Assembly: GCF_042683245.1 (NCBI RefSeq)
Contig: NZ_JBHUJB010000022.1
Span: 70,377 to 134,376, forward strand
DNA: 64,000 nucleotides
Direction of reading: 5' to 3'
Source of the DNA: Rubritalea tangerina
Lineage (GTDB): Bacteria; Verrucomicrobiota; Verrucomicrobiia; Verrucomicrobiales; Akkermansiaceae
Part shown: piece after piece, positions 14,110 to 21,735 of the stretch
How positions within the stretch are numbered: the first letter of the stretch is position 1
Layout of the letters: the number at the start of each line of letters is the position of its first letter
Position numbers and translations under genes: made by a program
Notes under the pieces: generated by a model
Told to the model about the DNA's origin: nothing
The model's database searches: none
What the model saw: only the letters and a program-made list of their open reading frames with translations

Positions 14110-14682
14110 ATGGGGTGTATGATGCGCTTGATCCGATACTTATTTTTCAGCACAATGTTATTTTGTGGGGTGATAGAGGCGGCAGGTCCGGCGGGGATTG
14201 TATTGTATTTTAAGTCAGGTGAGGAGGTGTATTTGTTGCTCGCTGACGATGTGGTCGGACAACGTGGTTGGAGTGCATTTGGGGGCGGAGCAAATGAGGG
14301 GGAGAGTACAGAAGAGACAGCGGCCCGTGAAGCCTCTGAAGAAACACGCGGGTTTTACCAGAAAGCTGACTTGCTAGAATTGATTAGAGGGCAAAAGCCA
14401 GTGGTGTCTCATGGGTATACGATGTACTTTGCAGAGGTTCCATATGCGCCTGCAATACGGATCCAGCAACATCCGTTAGAGAATAAACTGGCGGTCTGGA
14501 ATTATGAAAAGCGTTATTTTGCATGGGTGCCACTGAGTGATTTGGAGCGAGCCTTGAAGGATGAAGATCCGGCTCTCGACCCGCTTTATCTTCCGGCTAA
14601 GAGCCCTAAGAAGGAATATTGGAATGTGTGGCTGAGGAGTGTGAAGGCAGCGTATGCGCAGAAAGCGTGTCCGTGGCAGTGA
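14110..14682 (+). CDS. Nudix hydrolase with apparent signal peptide
   Basis: This is a Nudix pyrophosphohydrolase family member. The Nudix box is complete: GGANEGE followed by seven residues and REASEE, ending in TRG, which fits G-x5-E-x7-RE-x2-EE. Family members hydrolyse nucleoside diphosphates linked to another group; the substrate here cannot be predicted. In-frame ATGs occur at 14110, 14119 and 14122. All give a basic start, MMRLIRY, followed by a hydrophobic stretch (LFFSTMLFCGVIEA) and a plausible cleavage site before AGPAG. This suggests export, which is unusual for a Nudix enzyme. The open frame extends into the N gap, so a longer N-terminus cannot be excluded, although the hydrophobic segment would remain. 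Confidence 0.8.
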   Translation: MGCMMRLIRYLFFSTMLFCGVIEAAGPAGIVLYFKSGEEVYLLLADDVVGQRGWSAFGGGANEGESTEETAAREASEETRGFYQKADLLELIRGQKPVVSHGYTMYFAEVPYAPAIRIQQHPLENKLAVWNYEKRYFAWVPLSDLERALKDEDPALDPLYLPAKSPKKEYWNVWLRSVKAAYAQKACPWQ

Positions 14683-14793
14683 GGTCCAGGGGGTGCCAAG
14701 ATAAGATGTGCACGCGCGAGGTGTACGGACGCGCAGAAATAAACAAGCAACCACTCGGAGTCGAGTAGGTGCATTGAGCATTGGGTTGCCAAG

Positions 14794-14821
14794 AAAAAAC
14801 CTCATACCCGAAGGTATGAGG
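14794..14821 (-). terminator. Intrinsic terminator of the PEP-CTERM gene
   Basis: Read on the minus strand, CCTCATACC and GGTATGAGG form a 9-bp stem closing a TTCG tetraloop, followed by six T residues. It lies 28 bases beyond the stop codon of the PEP-CTERM gene. Confidence 0.92.
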
Positions 14822-14849
14822 AAGAACATAAAATACGAATGGAGCCTGT

Positions 14850-15470
14850 TTATCTTCTGCGGCGAAGCAGGAGGCTGAGGCCAGCAAGCCCAAGAAGAGC
14901 AGTTGAGCTCGGCTCAGGGACAGCTGTAGTGTTGATTTGGAGCGCGAAGTCGTTGCCTGAAAGTACAGAAGCAGTACCTGCGCCGGAGTCGATGAAACGG
15001 AATGCTTCACCGCCAGAACTCCCTAAAGTCCCTGGATCAGAACCAAAGGCGAGGCGGGCATTGCTAGTGGAACCGTCATCAAATTCAATGAGGTAGACAG
15101 TATTGTCATTGAGTGTGATCGCGTTAAGTCCACTGAAGGTGAATGTGGTGTTGTTTCCTAGAGAGACTGCTTGAGTGTCGGAAGATGCTAAGAGCGCACC
15201 TTGGTTCCAGTCTGTGTGGTCACCGCTGAGGTCAGCATAAATTCGGAGTGTGGCATTGAAGTCTTCTGTTCCACTTCCCGCGTTGGTTGCGCCTTGGAGA
15301 ACAATCGTGTTCAAAATATTTTCCGCTCCGAGTATTCCAGTTGTAAAGCTCTGACCGAGATTGTCAGACTGACCTGAATTGTTGATTGGAAGAGTATCAA
15401 AAATGAGCGCGGCCTGAGAAGCGCCCATTGAAGCTACACCAATCACGGCAGCTGTAGTAAGTAGTTTCAT
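14850..15470 (-). CDS. PEP-CTERM sorting-domain protein
   Basis: This is an exported protein of 206 residues with unknown function. It starts with a signal peptide (MKLLTTAAVIGVASMGASQA, then ALIFDTLP). The middle is a beta-rich domain with many Thr, Asn and Gly residues and a choice-of-anchor look. It ends with VPEPSSTALLGLAGLSLLL and then RRRR: the PEP motif, a transmembrane stretch and an Arg cluster recognised by exosortase systems. It is therefore probably anchored or released at the cell envelope or in extracellular matrix. It has its own terminator and no operon partner. Confidence 0.88.
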   Translation of the reverse strand: MKLLTTAAVIGVASMGASQAALIFDTLPINNSGQSDNLGQSFTTGILGAENILNTIVLQGATNAGSGTEDFNATLRIYADLSGDHTDWNQGALLASSDTQAVSLGNNTTFTFSGLNAITLNDNTVYLIEFDDGSTSNARLAFGSDPGTLGSSGGEAFRFIDSGAGTASVLSGNDFALQINTTAVPEPSSTALLGLAGLSLLLRRRR

Positions 15471-15591
15471 ATTGCTAGGGTATTGATAGAATTTGTGAGC
15501 TTTGATTCAAAGATCACGGCATATACATCATCATTGGGAGTGGATACTCTCCAATTAACATAGCCATGGTCGGTGTAAGCTCCCCACAGAG

Positions 15592-16716
15592 CTATTTTTT
15601 TACGCAGGTACCATCTTGAAGCCTAGGAGCCTTAGCTATTGTCTGTCCGTGGTAAAATTCAGGGACGAGCGATATCTCTCTCTGAGGAGAAACTTGTGTG
15701 TGCACGAGGTCCATGAGGGCTGGAAGGGCGGCCGGTACAATGGTATGCTCAGAAACTTTGTAGTGAGAAATGGGAGGGTATATATAGTCAGAGGTCTCAG
15801 CTGGGCGGAGGAGGACGATAGAGACGTGTTGGGGGACATCAATTTTGTGCTTAGCAAGCCAAGTCATGGCAAATAAGGCAAAGTGTGGGAGCGTACAGAT
15901 GAGAGCAGTAGGGCTCGCCTTTTTGGCCTTTGAGTAGACTCTTGAAAAGAGCGTGTGAAGTTCGTCATTGTGGGAGCTCGCATTGAGTATGTAGGGGGTC
16001 TCGTTTGCCTCCAGTGCGTCTAGGAATGACTTTTCAGAATTATTTTCACCGACAAGATCTTCGCTGGATCGAAGTAAACCAAGGTGGCTATGTTTGAGTT
16101 TTCTCAGTGAATGTACGGCATGTGTGATCGCGGGTCCATTATCTATGTTGATAGCTCCGAGTTCGATATTGGGGGCTTTGTTGCCGAAGATAAATGCTGG
16201 CACTTGTTTGTTGGAAAACCAGACTTGTACTTTATCTGGCATGGAATGGAGTATCCAGGCAGAGGCCGATTGCTCGCCCAACCATTCTGCTAGATACTTT
16301 TCGGGCTCATTGAATGGTTTGTGTGGGATTGTTAAAATACGCAACTCACAAGATTGTTGTTCGAGGCGTTTTTGCAGCTCAATATAGAGGGTTTTGATAA
16401 TATTGGGCAGGGTGTCGATCTCATCTCTGGTGAGCCAGATAATGCGTGCTTTATCTGATTTTTCAGAATGTGGAACATGCTGGGAACCATTAGGTAGGAT
16501 GATTTTACGCCGCACGCCGCGTTGTCCATCTTCTATCAGTCCTAAAGATTGTATTTTGGGTAAGGCTCTTCTTAAGGTACTACGGCTGACATTCAGTTGT
16601 TCGCAGAGCAGGCGTTCCTGTGGCAGGGCATCTTTCCAGCGGCCACTGAGAATGCCGTCACGGATGAGTTCAATTGTTTGAGCGAGTACTGATAGGCGTT
16701 GGGCGCGATACGGCAT
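15592..16716 (-). CDS. GntR-type regulator with LacI-like sensor domain
   Basis: This is a DNA-binding transcription regulator of 374 residues. The N-terminal GntR-type winged helix (about 10-72) includes LPQERLLCEQLNVSRSTLRRALPKIQS cut across the recognition helix (NVSRSTLRRAL). The remainder (about 85-360) resembles a LacI/periplasmic binding fold, with WLTRDE, AFIFGN, INIDNG and the PTALICTLPHFALFAM stretch typical of ligand-binding regulators. It begins nine bases after the stop codon of the upstream esterase, so the two are very likely one operon and the regulator probably senses a sugar released by that enzyme. The palindrome at 19473-19499 is a candidate operator. Confidence 0.82.
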   Translation of the reverse strand: MPYRAQRLSVLAQTIELIRDGILSGRWKDALPQERLLCEQLNVSRSTLRRALPKIQSLGLIEDGQRGVRRKIILPNGSQHVPHSEKSDKARIIWLTRDEIDTLPNIIKTLYIELQKRLEQQSCELRILTIPHKPFNEPEKYLAEWLGEQSASAWILHSMPDKVQVWFSNKQVPAFIFGNKAPNIELGAINIDNGPAITHAVHSLRKLKHSHLGLLRSSEDLVGENNSEKSFLDALEANETPYILNASSHNDELHTLFSRVYSKAKKASPTALICTLPHFALFAMTWLAKHKIDVPQHVSIVLLRPAETSDYIYPPISHYKVSEHTIVPAALPALMDLVHTQVSPQREISLVPEFYHGQTIAKAPRLQDGTCVKK

Positions 16717-16725
16717 AGTGGCTGG

Positions 16726-19377
16726 TTATTGAGTCGAAACTTCGACTTTGTAGAAGGCTTTCGTGTGAGACGATGTGTCTTTTAGCAAAAGGAGCGAGCC
16801 ATTACCAGAAAGAGGTCCGTCGACGATGGACCATGGGTCTTGGGTGCCAAGGTCTGAAGATCGATATAGGCTATAGTTGCGTTGTAGCGAGCTATTGATT
16901 GTTAGTGTGGTTGTAGTCCCTACTTTGGTGAGTGCTTGGAGGGTTAGTTGAGAGGCTGGGTTAGTTGGTATAGTGTCGGCTAAGTATTCTTCTAGGTTGC
17001 TGCGCGAGTCACCATCAGCATTGGGGTGAGTCGAAGTGAGGTGACCAAAATGTTGGTATTCCCAAGCATCTGACAGTCCATCATTGTCGCTATCAGCACC
17101 AGGAGGTAAGTAGAGTCCTCCTTGATCGTAGCGCACATAATCGATTTCGACATCATAGTTGTCGCCAAAGCCACCGCTGGTGTAGTCGCCCATGAAGAAG
17201 CGGCTTTCAGATGCATAGGAATCGTAGGCGACGCCGTCCATGTTGGTGAGTCGTACGCCGTCACGGAACACGTGATACTTGCCAGCTGAGCTGTCATTGA
17301 GCACGCGGAATGTGTGGAATGCTCCGTCGGTGTTGTTGTGGTAGGTCGTAAAGTTTTGGCTACCGTAGTCGTTGGTTTTATCTCCGTGGATTTCGATGTA
17401 AATACGCCCATTACCAGTGCCGATCCAGAGAAAGTAGCCATTCGGGTTGGCGTGGAATTTTAGGCGAGTTTCCCAAGTCCAGTCTCCCTTGTGGATATCT
17501 GCCCAGCCAGTGTTAGTTCCCGCGATCCATGAATCACTGCCATTGATATGGGTGTGGCGCAGGTTGGTTTCATCGGTGGCGAGGCCCTCAGTCGTGTCAC
17601 TGCCTTTATGTTCGGTCCAATTGTTGATATAGTTAGAGCCATTGTAGATAGCATTGCCTTCGAAGTTGTGGCTGAAGGTTGTGGATGAACTTTCGATATG
17701 TGGTGGGGTCACAGGTGCCGCAGGTAGAGGTGACTCTGTCAGGCCGAGTGAGGCAGCCACAAGGTCTCCAATGTGTGCTTCGCCAAGGGCATTTGGGTGA
17801 AGTCGGTCGTAGGCCATCGTAGATGGGGTGAAACCAGATGCGGCATCGACAATCCAGACCGGAGAGGTGGTAGACTCGGCATTTTTCGTTTCTGCTAGAC
17901 TGACAAGGTAGCCATTGAGTTCGTCGATTTTTGTACTTTCCCAGCTCAGGCCGCGATCGGTAGGGAGTACGAGGTTGAGGTGGATGTGGACATTGGGGTT
18001 GGCTGCACGGAGTTGGTCGATCATGAGAGAAATGTCCGCATTTGCCTGCACTGCATCGTACGGCCAATCGCCTAGGTCATTGATGCCGATGAGCATGACC
18101 ACTGTGTCTGGCGTGTAAGTGGTTCCTGTATTACCTGTGCCCGATGCGGTTGGATCTGGGTAGGCGACTTTGTTACCAAGGCTGTTGAGGTCATATTCTT
18201 GGGGGCTTGCTTGGTTCGTCCAATTGAGGATGGTGCCTTCTCCTCGGTTGGCACTGCGGCGGTTGCTAGGAAGTGCCTTGCGACCATTGAGCCAGAATGC
18301 CCTCCATCCATAGTGGCCCTCATGGACGTTCTCAAAGCTTTGACCATTGATGTCGGGAGTTGTTAGGGTGGAGTTGTTGTAGGGACCAGTGACAGAACCC
18401 ACAAACTTGTAGCCAGTGGAGGCGTTGTTCGGCACTGATTTGAGTGCGAGGTGAGCAAAGACGTTGTAACGGTAGGATGGATGATCCCCATTGCCTCCTT
18501 GGGTGATAGAGTCACCGATGAAGGCAAGCATACCGTAGTGTCGACTGACGGCACCAGCGTCCAGAAGAGCGAGGGCGGCTCTCTCTCCAGTAACGAGCTT
18601 GGCATCTTTATTGGTATGAATTCCATTGTACAGGTAGGCGTTCAGATCGAGATTTGAGACGAAGCTCACTTCCGCATTTGCAGCTGCTATTGCGATGTGT
18701 TGGGAGTGAAGGGTGTCGGCAACACTATTGTTCGTAGCTGCGCCGCTGATGACAGTGTGTATGGCACTCGCATTCGGGAGGTCGGCTCGGAGGTTTGCTA
18801 TTAGCTCCATGATTCTTGTGCCAGCAGTTGGAGCCTCTGTGGGCGAATCATTTTCACCTTGCTGATAGATTAAGCCGCAGATTTCATAGGTGTGACCCTG
18901 CTGGGTGAGCGTGGTAGTTGCCGCTGTCACTGAGTCTATGAGCTGGCTATACATATAGCCCGCTGCTCCACCTTTGATCCATGCTGAATTTCCAAGAGGC
19001 TCTGCGCTGGTGACTTTGATGATGGCCGCATTTTTGACTCCAGCTCTGTATAGGGTACGTCCCATCTGTATCTCTGGACCCCAGTGGGTGGTGTTATTCA
19101 GAATAAAGTTGCCTTGTTGACTTTGCAGTGAGGTAAGTCCATCAGATGAGGTGCCAATGGTGGTTGTGGCGCTGGCGCGATTGTTCCAAAAAAATTGGAT
19201 GCTTTGATCTGCTGGGTCAGAGCCCGGGCTGGTGTCATTTTCCCCACTTGCCGTCATACCTAGCGCATTGCTATCTCCCGTAAGTAGGATGACTTTGTAA
19301 TGCCCAGCCTTGCTTGTTAGGGGAGTTGTGAAGGCGAGTGAAAGAATCAGAGAGAGAGTTTTGAAGTGGCACATCAT
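16726..19377 (-). CDS. Secreted two-domain SGNH/sialate-O-acetylesterase-like enzyme
   Basis: This is an exported carbohydrate esterase of 883 residues. The signal peptide covers residues 1-24 (ends TSKAG). Domain 1 (about 27-275) is of the SASA/CE6 type: GDSNALGM with Ser36, YQQGENDS near 171-178 and a possible catalytic His254 in GIHTNKD. Domain 2 (about 283-555) is a second SGNH hydrolase: FIGDSITQGG with Ser290, GINDLGDW and DRLHPNALGE as the Asp-His block. A LamG-like sandwich follows (about 570-755). Then comes a calcium-binding TSP3-like motif, DSDNDGLSDAWEYQHFG, and a beta-rich tail ending FYKVEVSTQ. Both active sites look complete. It likely removes acetyl groups from polysaccharides. 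The regulator gene follows directly. Confidence 0.85.
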   Translation of the reverse strand: MMCHFKTLSLILSLAFTTPLTSKAGHYKVILLTGDSNALGMTASGENDTSPGSDPADQSIQFFWNNRASATTTIGTSSDGLTSLQSQQGNFILNNTTHWGPEIQMGRTLYRAGVKNAAIIKVTSAEPLGNSAWIKGGAAGYMYSQLIDSVTAATTTLTQQGHTYEICGLIYQQGENDSPTEAPTAGTRIMELIANLRADLPNASAIHTVISGAATNNSVADTLHSQHIAIAAANAEVSFVSNLDLNAYLYNGIHTNKDAKLVTGERAALALLDAGAVSRHYGMLAFIGDSITQGGNGDHPSYRYNVFAHLALKSVPNNASTGYKFVGSVTGPYNNSTLTTPDINGQSFENVHEGHYGWRAFWLNGRKALPSNRRSANRGEGTILNWTNQASPQEYDLNSLGNKVAYPDPTASGTGNTGTTYTPDTVVMLIGINDLGDWPYDAVQANADISLMIDQLRAANPNVHIHLNLVLPTDRGLSWESTKIDELNGYLVSLAETKNAESTTSPVWIVDAASGFTPSTMAYDRLHPNALGEAHIGDLVAASLGLTESPLPAAPVTPPHIESSSTTFSHNFEGNAIYNGSNYINNWTEHKGSDTTEGLATDETNLRHTHINGSDSWIAGTNTGWADIHKGDWTWETRLKFHANPNGYFLWIGTGNGRIYIEIHGDKTNDYGSQNFTTYHNNTDGAFHTFRVLNDSSAGKYHVFRDGVRLTNMDGVAYDSYASESRFFMGDYTSGGFGDNYDVEIDYVRYDQGGLYLPPGADSDNDGLSDAWEYQHFGHLTSTHPNADGDSRSNLEEYLADTIPTNPASQLTLQALTKVGTTTTLTINSSLQRNYSLYRSSDLGTQDPWSIVDGPLSGNGSLLLLKDTSSHTKAFYKVEVSTQ

Positions 19378-19472
19378 AATGAAGTAATGGGCACATTTAT
19401 AGGATTGCTGGCCTTCTAATCTGAGGTGAAAACGCAGGTTTCAATTTGAAGCCAATGAGATTAGGAACAATT

Positions 19473-19499
19473 AAGTCAAGTAGGGGGGCTACTTGACTT
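19473..19499. promoter_or_regulatory. 11-bp inverted repeat upstream of the esterase-regulator operon
   Basis: AAGTCAAGTAG and CTACTTGACTT are perfect inverted copies around a GGGGG centre. The element lies about 95 bases before the esterase start codon. The partner gene encodes a GntR-type regulator, which binds palindromes, so this is a candidate operator (inference). On the plus strand it is followed by six T residues and could pass for a terminator, but no plus-strand gene lies upstream of it. Confidence 0.45.
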
Positions 19500-19703
19500 T
19501 TTTCAAGGCGTCGTTGTTAAGACCTTTGATGTCAATGAAGGCTGAAAGGGACTAGAAGCAGCGAGTTCTTCAGACTTCTTCTGGATGGTTTAGTAGGGGG
19601 GCGGCAAAAGCTTTACTTAGACTTTCTTGTTCTTAGGTTTCGAGGGCTACGTAGATTGCTTGAGCCTGTGCTCGGATCCCGCGCAAGAGTTTTCACTGGA
19701 TAC

Positions 19704-19738
19704 AAAAAAGCACCGGCTCATTTGAACGCGGCGCTTTT
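19704..19738 (-). terminator. Intrinsic terminator of argG
   Basis: On the minus strand, AAAAGCGCCG pairs with CGGTGCTTTT (one G-T wobble) and the second arm runs into six T residues, 25 bases past the argG stop codon. Confidence 0.75.
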
Positions 19739-19762
19739 GATAGAATAGTTTGTTAGGCTACT

Positions 19763-21061
19763 TTAGCCTTGGTCTTTTTGACGGGCGGTAGCCTTGAGGC
19801 GGAGGGCATTGAGAGCGATGAAGCCGGTGGCGTCGTTTTGGTTGTAAGCTTCTTCTTTGCCTTCTTCTGCGCCTTCCATGGATGCCACATCTTCGTCGTA
19901 GAGTGAGAGTGGTGAACGGCGGCCAGCCTGCATGCAGTTGCCTTTGTAAAGTTTGAGACGGACTTCACCAGTGACGGTGCGCTGGGTGGAAGTGATCAGG
20001 TCTTGGATGGCTTCACGTTCAGGAGCGAACCAGAAGCCGTTGTAGATGAGTTGTGCGTACTTGGGCATGAGGCTATCGCGCACGGCTTGAGCTTCACGGT
20101 CGACAGTGAGAGTTTCAAGGTCTTGGTGGGCAGCAAGGAGAATGGTACCACCTGGAGTTTCGTACACGCCGCGAGATTTCATACCGACGAAGCGGTTTTC
20201 GACGAGGTCGACACGGCCGATACCGTGTTTGCCACCGAGGGCGTTGAGCACGCGCATTACTCCGTATGGGTTGAGAAGGGTGTAGCCGTCTTGCTCGCCA
20301 GTCGGAGTCACGTCACCGAGTTCTGTAATGAGCTCGGAGAGGCCTTCAGTTTGGAGGCCGATGACATTGCCTTTTTCAAAGAGGAACTGGACGTACTGAG
20401 GAGTGTCAGGAGCGTCTTCGGGAGACACTGAGAGGACGTACATGTCTTTGTCGTCTTCGCCAGTGGCGTCGTGCCAGACATCTTCCATGGCGCCAGCTTC
20501 GAAGGAGATGTGAAGCAAGTTACGGTCCATGGAGTATGGCTTTTTCATTGAGGCTTTGACTGGGATGTTGTTTTCCTCTGCGTAGGCGATCATTTCGGCA
20601 CGGCCAGGGAACTGGGCACGGAATTCGTCATCACGCCATGGGGCAATCATTTTGATGTTAGGAGCTAGAGCAGCGACGGAGAGTTCGAAGCGTACTTGGT
20701 CATTTCCTTTACCAGTGGCACCGTGTGCGATGGCGTCGGCCCCTTCCGCAATGGCGACATCGACCATACCCTTAGAGATACATGGGCGCGCGATGGAGGT
20801 ACCTAGTAGGTAACGGCCTTCATAGAGAGCGTTGCCCTGGAACATTGGGAAAATGTAGTTTTCAGCGAAGTCTTCCTTGAGGTCGCCGATGTAGCACTTG
20901 GAGGCACCTGTGGCGAGGGCTTTGGCTTCTAGGCCGTCGAGTTCTTCAGCTTGGCCGACATCCGCACAGTAGGCGATGATTTCTGCGTTGTACTTGTCCT
21001 TGAGCCACTTCAGTAGGACTGAAGTGTCGAGGCCACCAGAGTAGGCTACTACGATTTTCAT
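19763..21061 (-). CDS. argG: Argininosuccinate synthase
   Basis: This enzyme catalyses ATP-dependent joining of citrulline and aspartate to argininosuccinate, in cytosolic arginine biosynthesis. The N-terminal ATP pyrophosphatase P-loop AYSGGLDTS is at residues 6-14. IAHGATGKGNDQVRFE, the citrulline/aspartate-binding signature, lies near 110-125, and MKKPYSMDRNLLHIS near 177-191. The C-terminal block RRSPLSLYDED is present, followed by a tail of about 45 residues. At 432 residues it is slightly longer than the usual 400. It has its own terminator, and no other arginine gene lies nearby. Confidence 0.97.
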   Translation of the reverse strand: MKIVVAYSGGLDTSVLLKWLKDKYNAEIIAYCADVGQAEELDGLEAKALATGASKCYIGDLKEDFAENYIFPMFQGNALYEGRYLLGTSIARPCISKGMVDVAIAEGADAIAHGATGKGNDQVRFELSVAALAPNIKMIAPWRDDEFRAQFPGRAEMIAYAEENNIPVKASMKKPYSMDRNLLHISFEAGAMEDVWHDATGEDDKDMYVLSVSPEDAPDTPQYVQFLFEKGNVIGLQTEGLSELITELGDVTPTGEQDGYTLLNPYGVMRVLNALGGKHGIGRVDLVENRFVGMKSRGVYETPGGTILLAAHQDLETLTVDREAQAVRDSLMPKYAQLIYNGFWFAPEREAIQDLITSTQRTVTGEVRLKLYKGNCMQAGRRSPLSLYDEDVASMEGAEEGKEEAYNQNDATGFIALNALRLKATARQKDQG

Positions 21062-21385
21062 AATGCTTTGGTTAAAAGTGAGGAAGGTGCGTGCTGGGCA
21101 CGCGTTTGATTCTGCTGCGCACCTAAGCAGGGAATGGGGGGATGAGCAAGCGGAATAGAACTAGTCAGGCAAAGCGTATTCTGGAGTGTGCCAGGATGTT
21201 TATGGTGTGCGCCATAGGATTCTGAGCCAGTATTCAGGCTGCCATGGCGCTTGTCACTCGAGCCTTCATTGTGGGTGTTATCAAAGGTGTAATGAGTGAT
21301 CAGCGCAACGGGGACTGTGACGGAGTTTAAGAAACAAAAAAACTCACATGGGCTCGCCATGTGAGTGAGAAAGGAGGGGACGGGC
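21062..21385. other. argG leader region and terminator of the small membrane protein
   Basis: No gene is supported in this 324-base stretch. It contains a strong minus-strand terminator at 21336-21366 and a short hairpin near the argG start (GCGTGC at 21089-21094 with GCACGC at 21098-21103). I see no clear arginine-repressor box. Confidence 0.5.
21336..21366 (-). terminator. Intrinsic terminator of the small membrane protein gene
   Basis: On the minus strand, ACTCACATGG and its exact complement form a 10-bp stem with a five-base loop, followed by seven T residues. Confidence 0.92.
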
Positions 21386-21583
21386 TTAGTCAGACTCCGC
21401 TTCAGGGTCAGCACCTGTGAGCCATAGGAAGGCTCCAACGAGGGCCATAGCTCCGCGGATGACCCAAGCCATTGTTGGGCCGAAAGCATCAATCCACATT
21501 AGGAGGATAAATTCGCGGTCAGCAAAGTGGAGTACGGCAGAGCCGACTCCTAGGAAGAACATGAGGGATCCAATTCTCTTCAT
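21386..21583 (-). CDS. Small two-helix membrane protein
   Basis: This 65-residue protein starts MKRIGSLMFFLGVGSAVLHF. It has two hydrophobic segments (about 4-20 and 38-57) separated by EFILLMWIDAFGPTMAWVIR, and a short acidic tail (DPEAESD). It resembles small conserved membrane proteins found across Gram-negative bacteria, whose function is unknown to me. Its own terminator and the isolated position support a real gene. The start is preceded by ACTAACTACT rather than a Shine-Dalgarno sequence. Confidence 0.75.
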   Translation of the reverse strand: MKRIGSLMFFLGVGSAVLHFADREFILLMWIDAFGPTMAWVIRGAMALVGAFLWLTGADPEAESD

Positions 21584-21659
21584 AGTAGTTAGTTTTTGTT
21601 AGTTAAACGACGCAATACAATTGCGGGAGGTAAGCAGAGACGCACTTATTTAACATTCC

Positions 21660-21690
21660 TTGACAATACAAATGTTTAAAACAGCATAGT
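21660..21690 (+). promoter_or_regulatory. Candidate sigma-70-type promoter of the sulfatase
   Basis: A perfect TTGACA box at 21660-21665 is followed after 19 bases by CATAGT at 21685-21690. It lies 46 bases before the sulfatase start, within the divergent region shared with the small membrane protein. The spacing is longer than ideal. Confidence 0.3.
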
Positions 21691-21735
21691 CATGGTGGGG
21701 TTTTGGCTTGAAAGATGGGGGGATGGGGGGCGTAG

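Larger units (their letters stand above)
19378..19762. other. Gene-free region between the esterase and argG
   Basis: No gene is supported here. It holds the promoter side of the esterase operon with the 19473-19499 palindrome, and the argG terminator at 19704-19738. The rest shows no repeat or RNA that I recognise. Confidence 0.6.

Noticed and set aside
19560..19640. Possible minus-strand peptide upstream of the esterase (TIQKKSEELAASSPFQ)
   Set aside because: Directly preceded by a stop and without a start codon; looks like chance.
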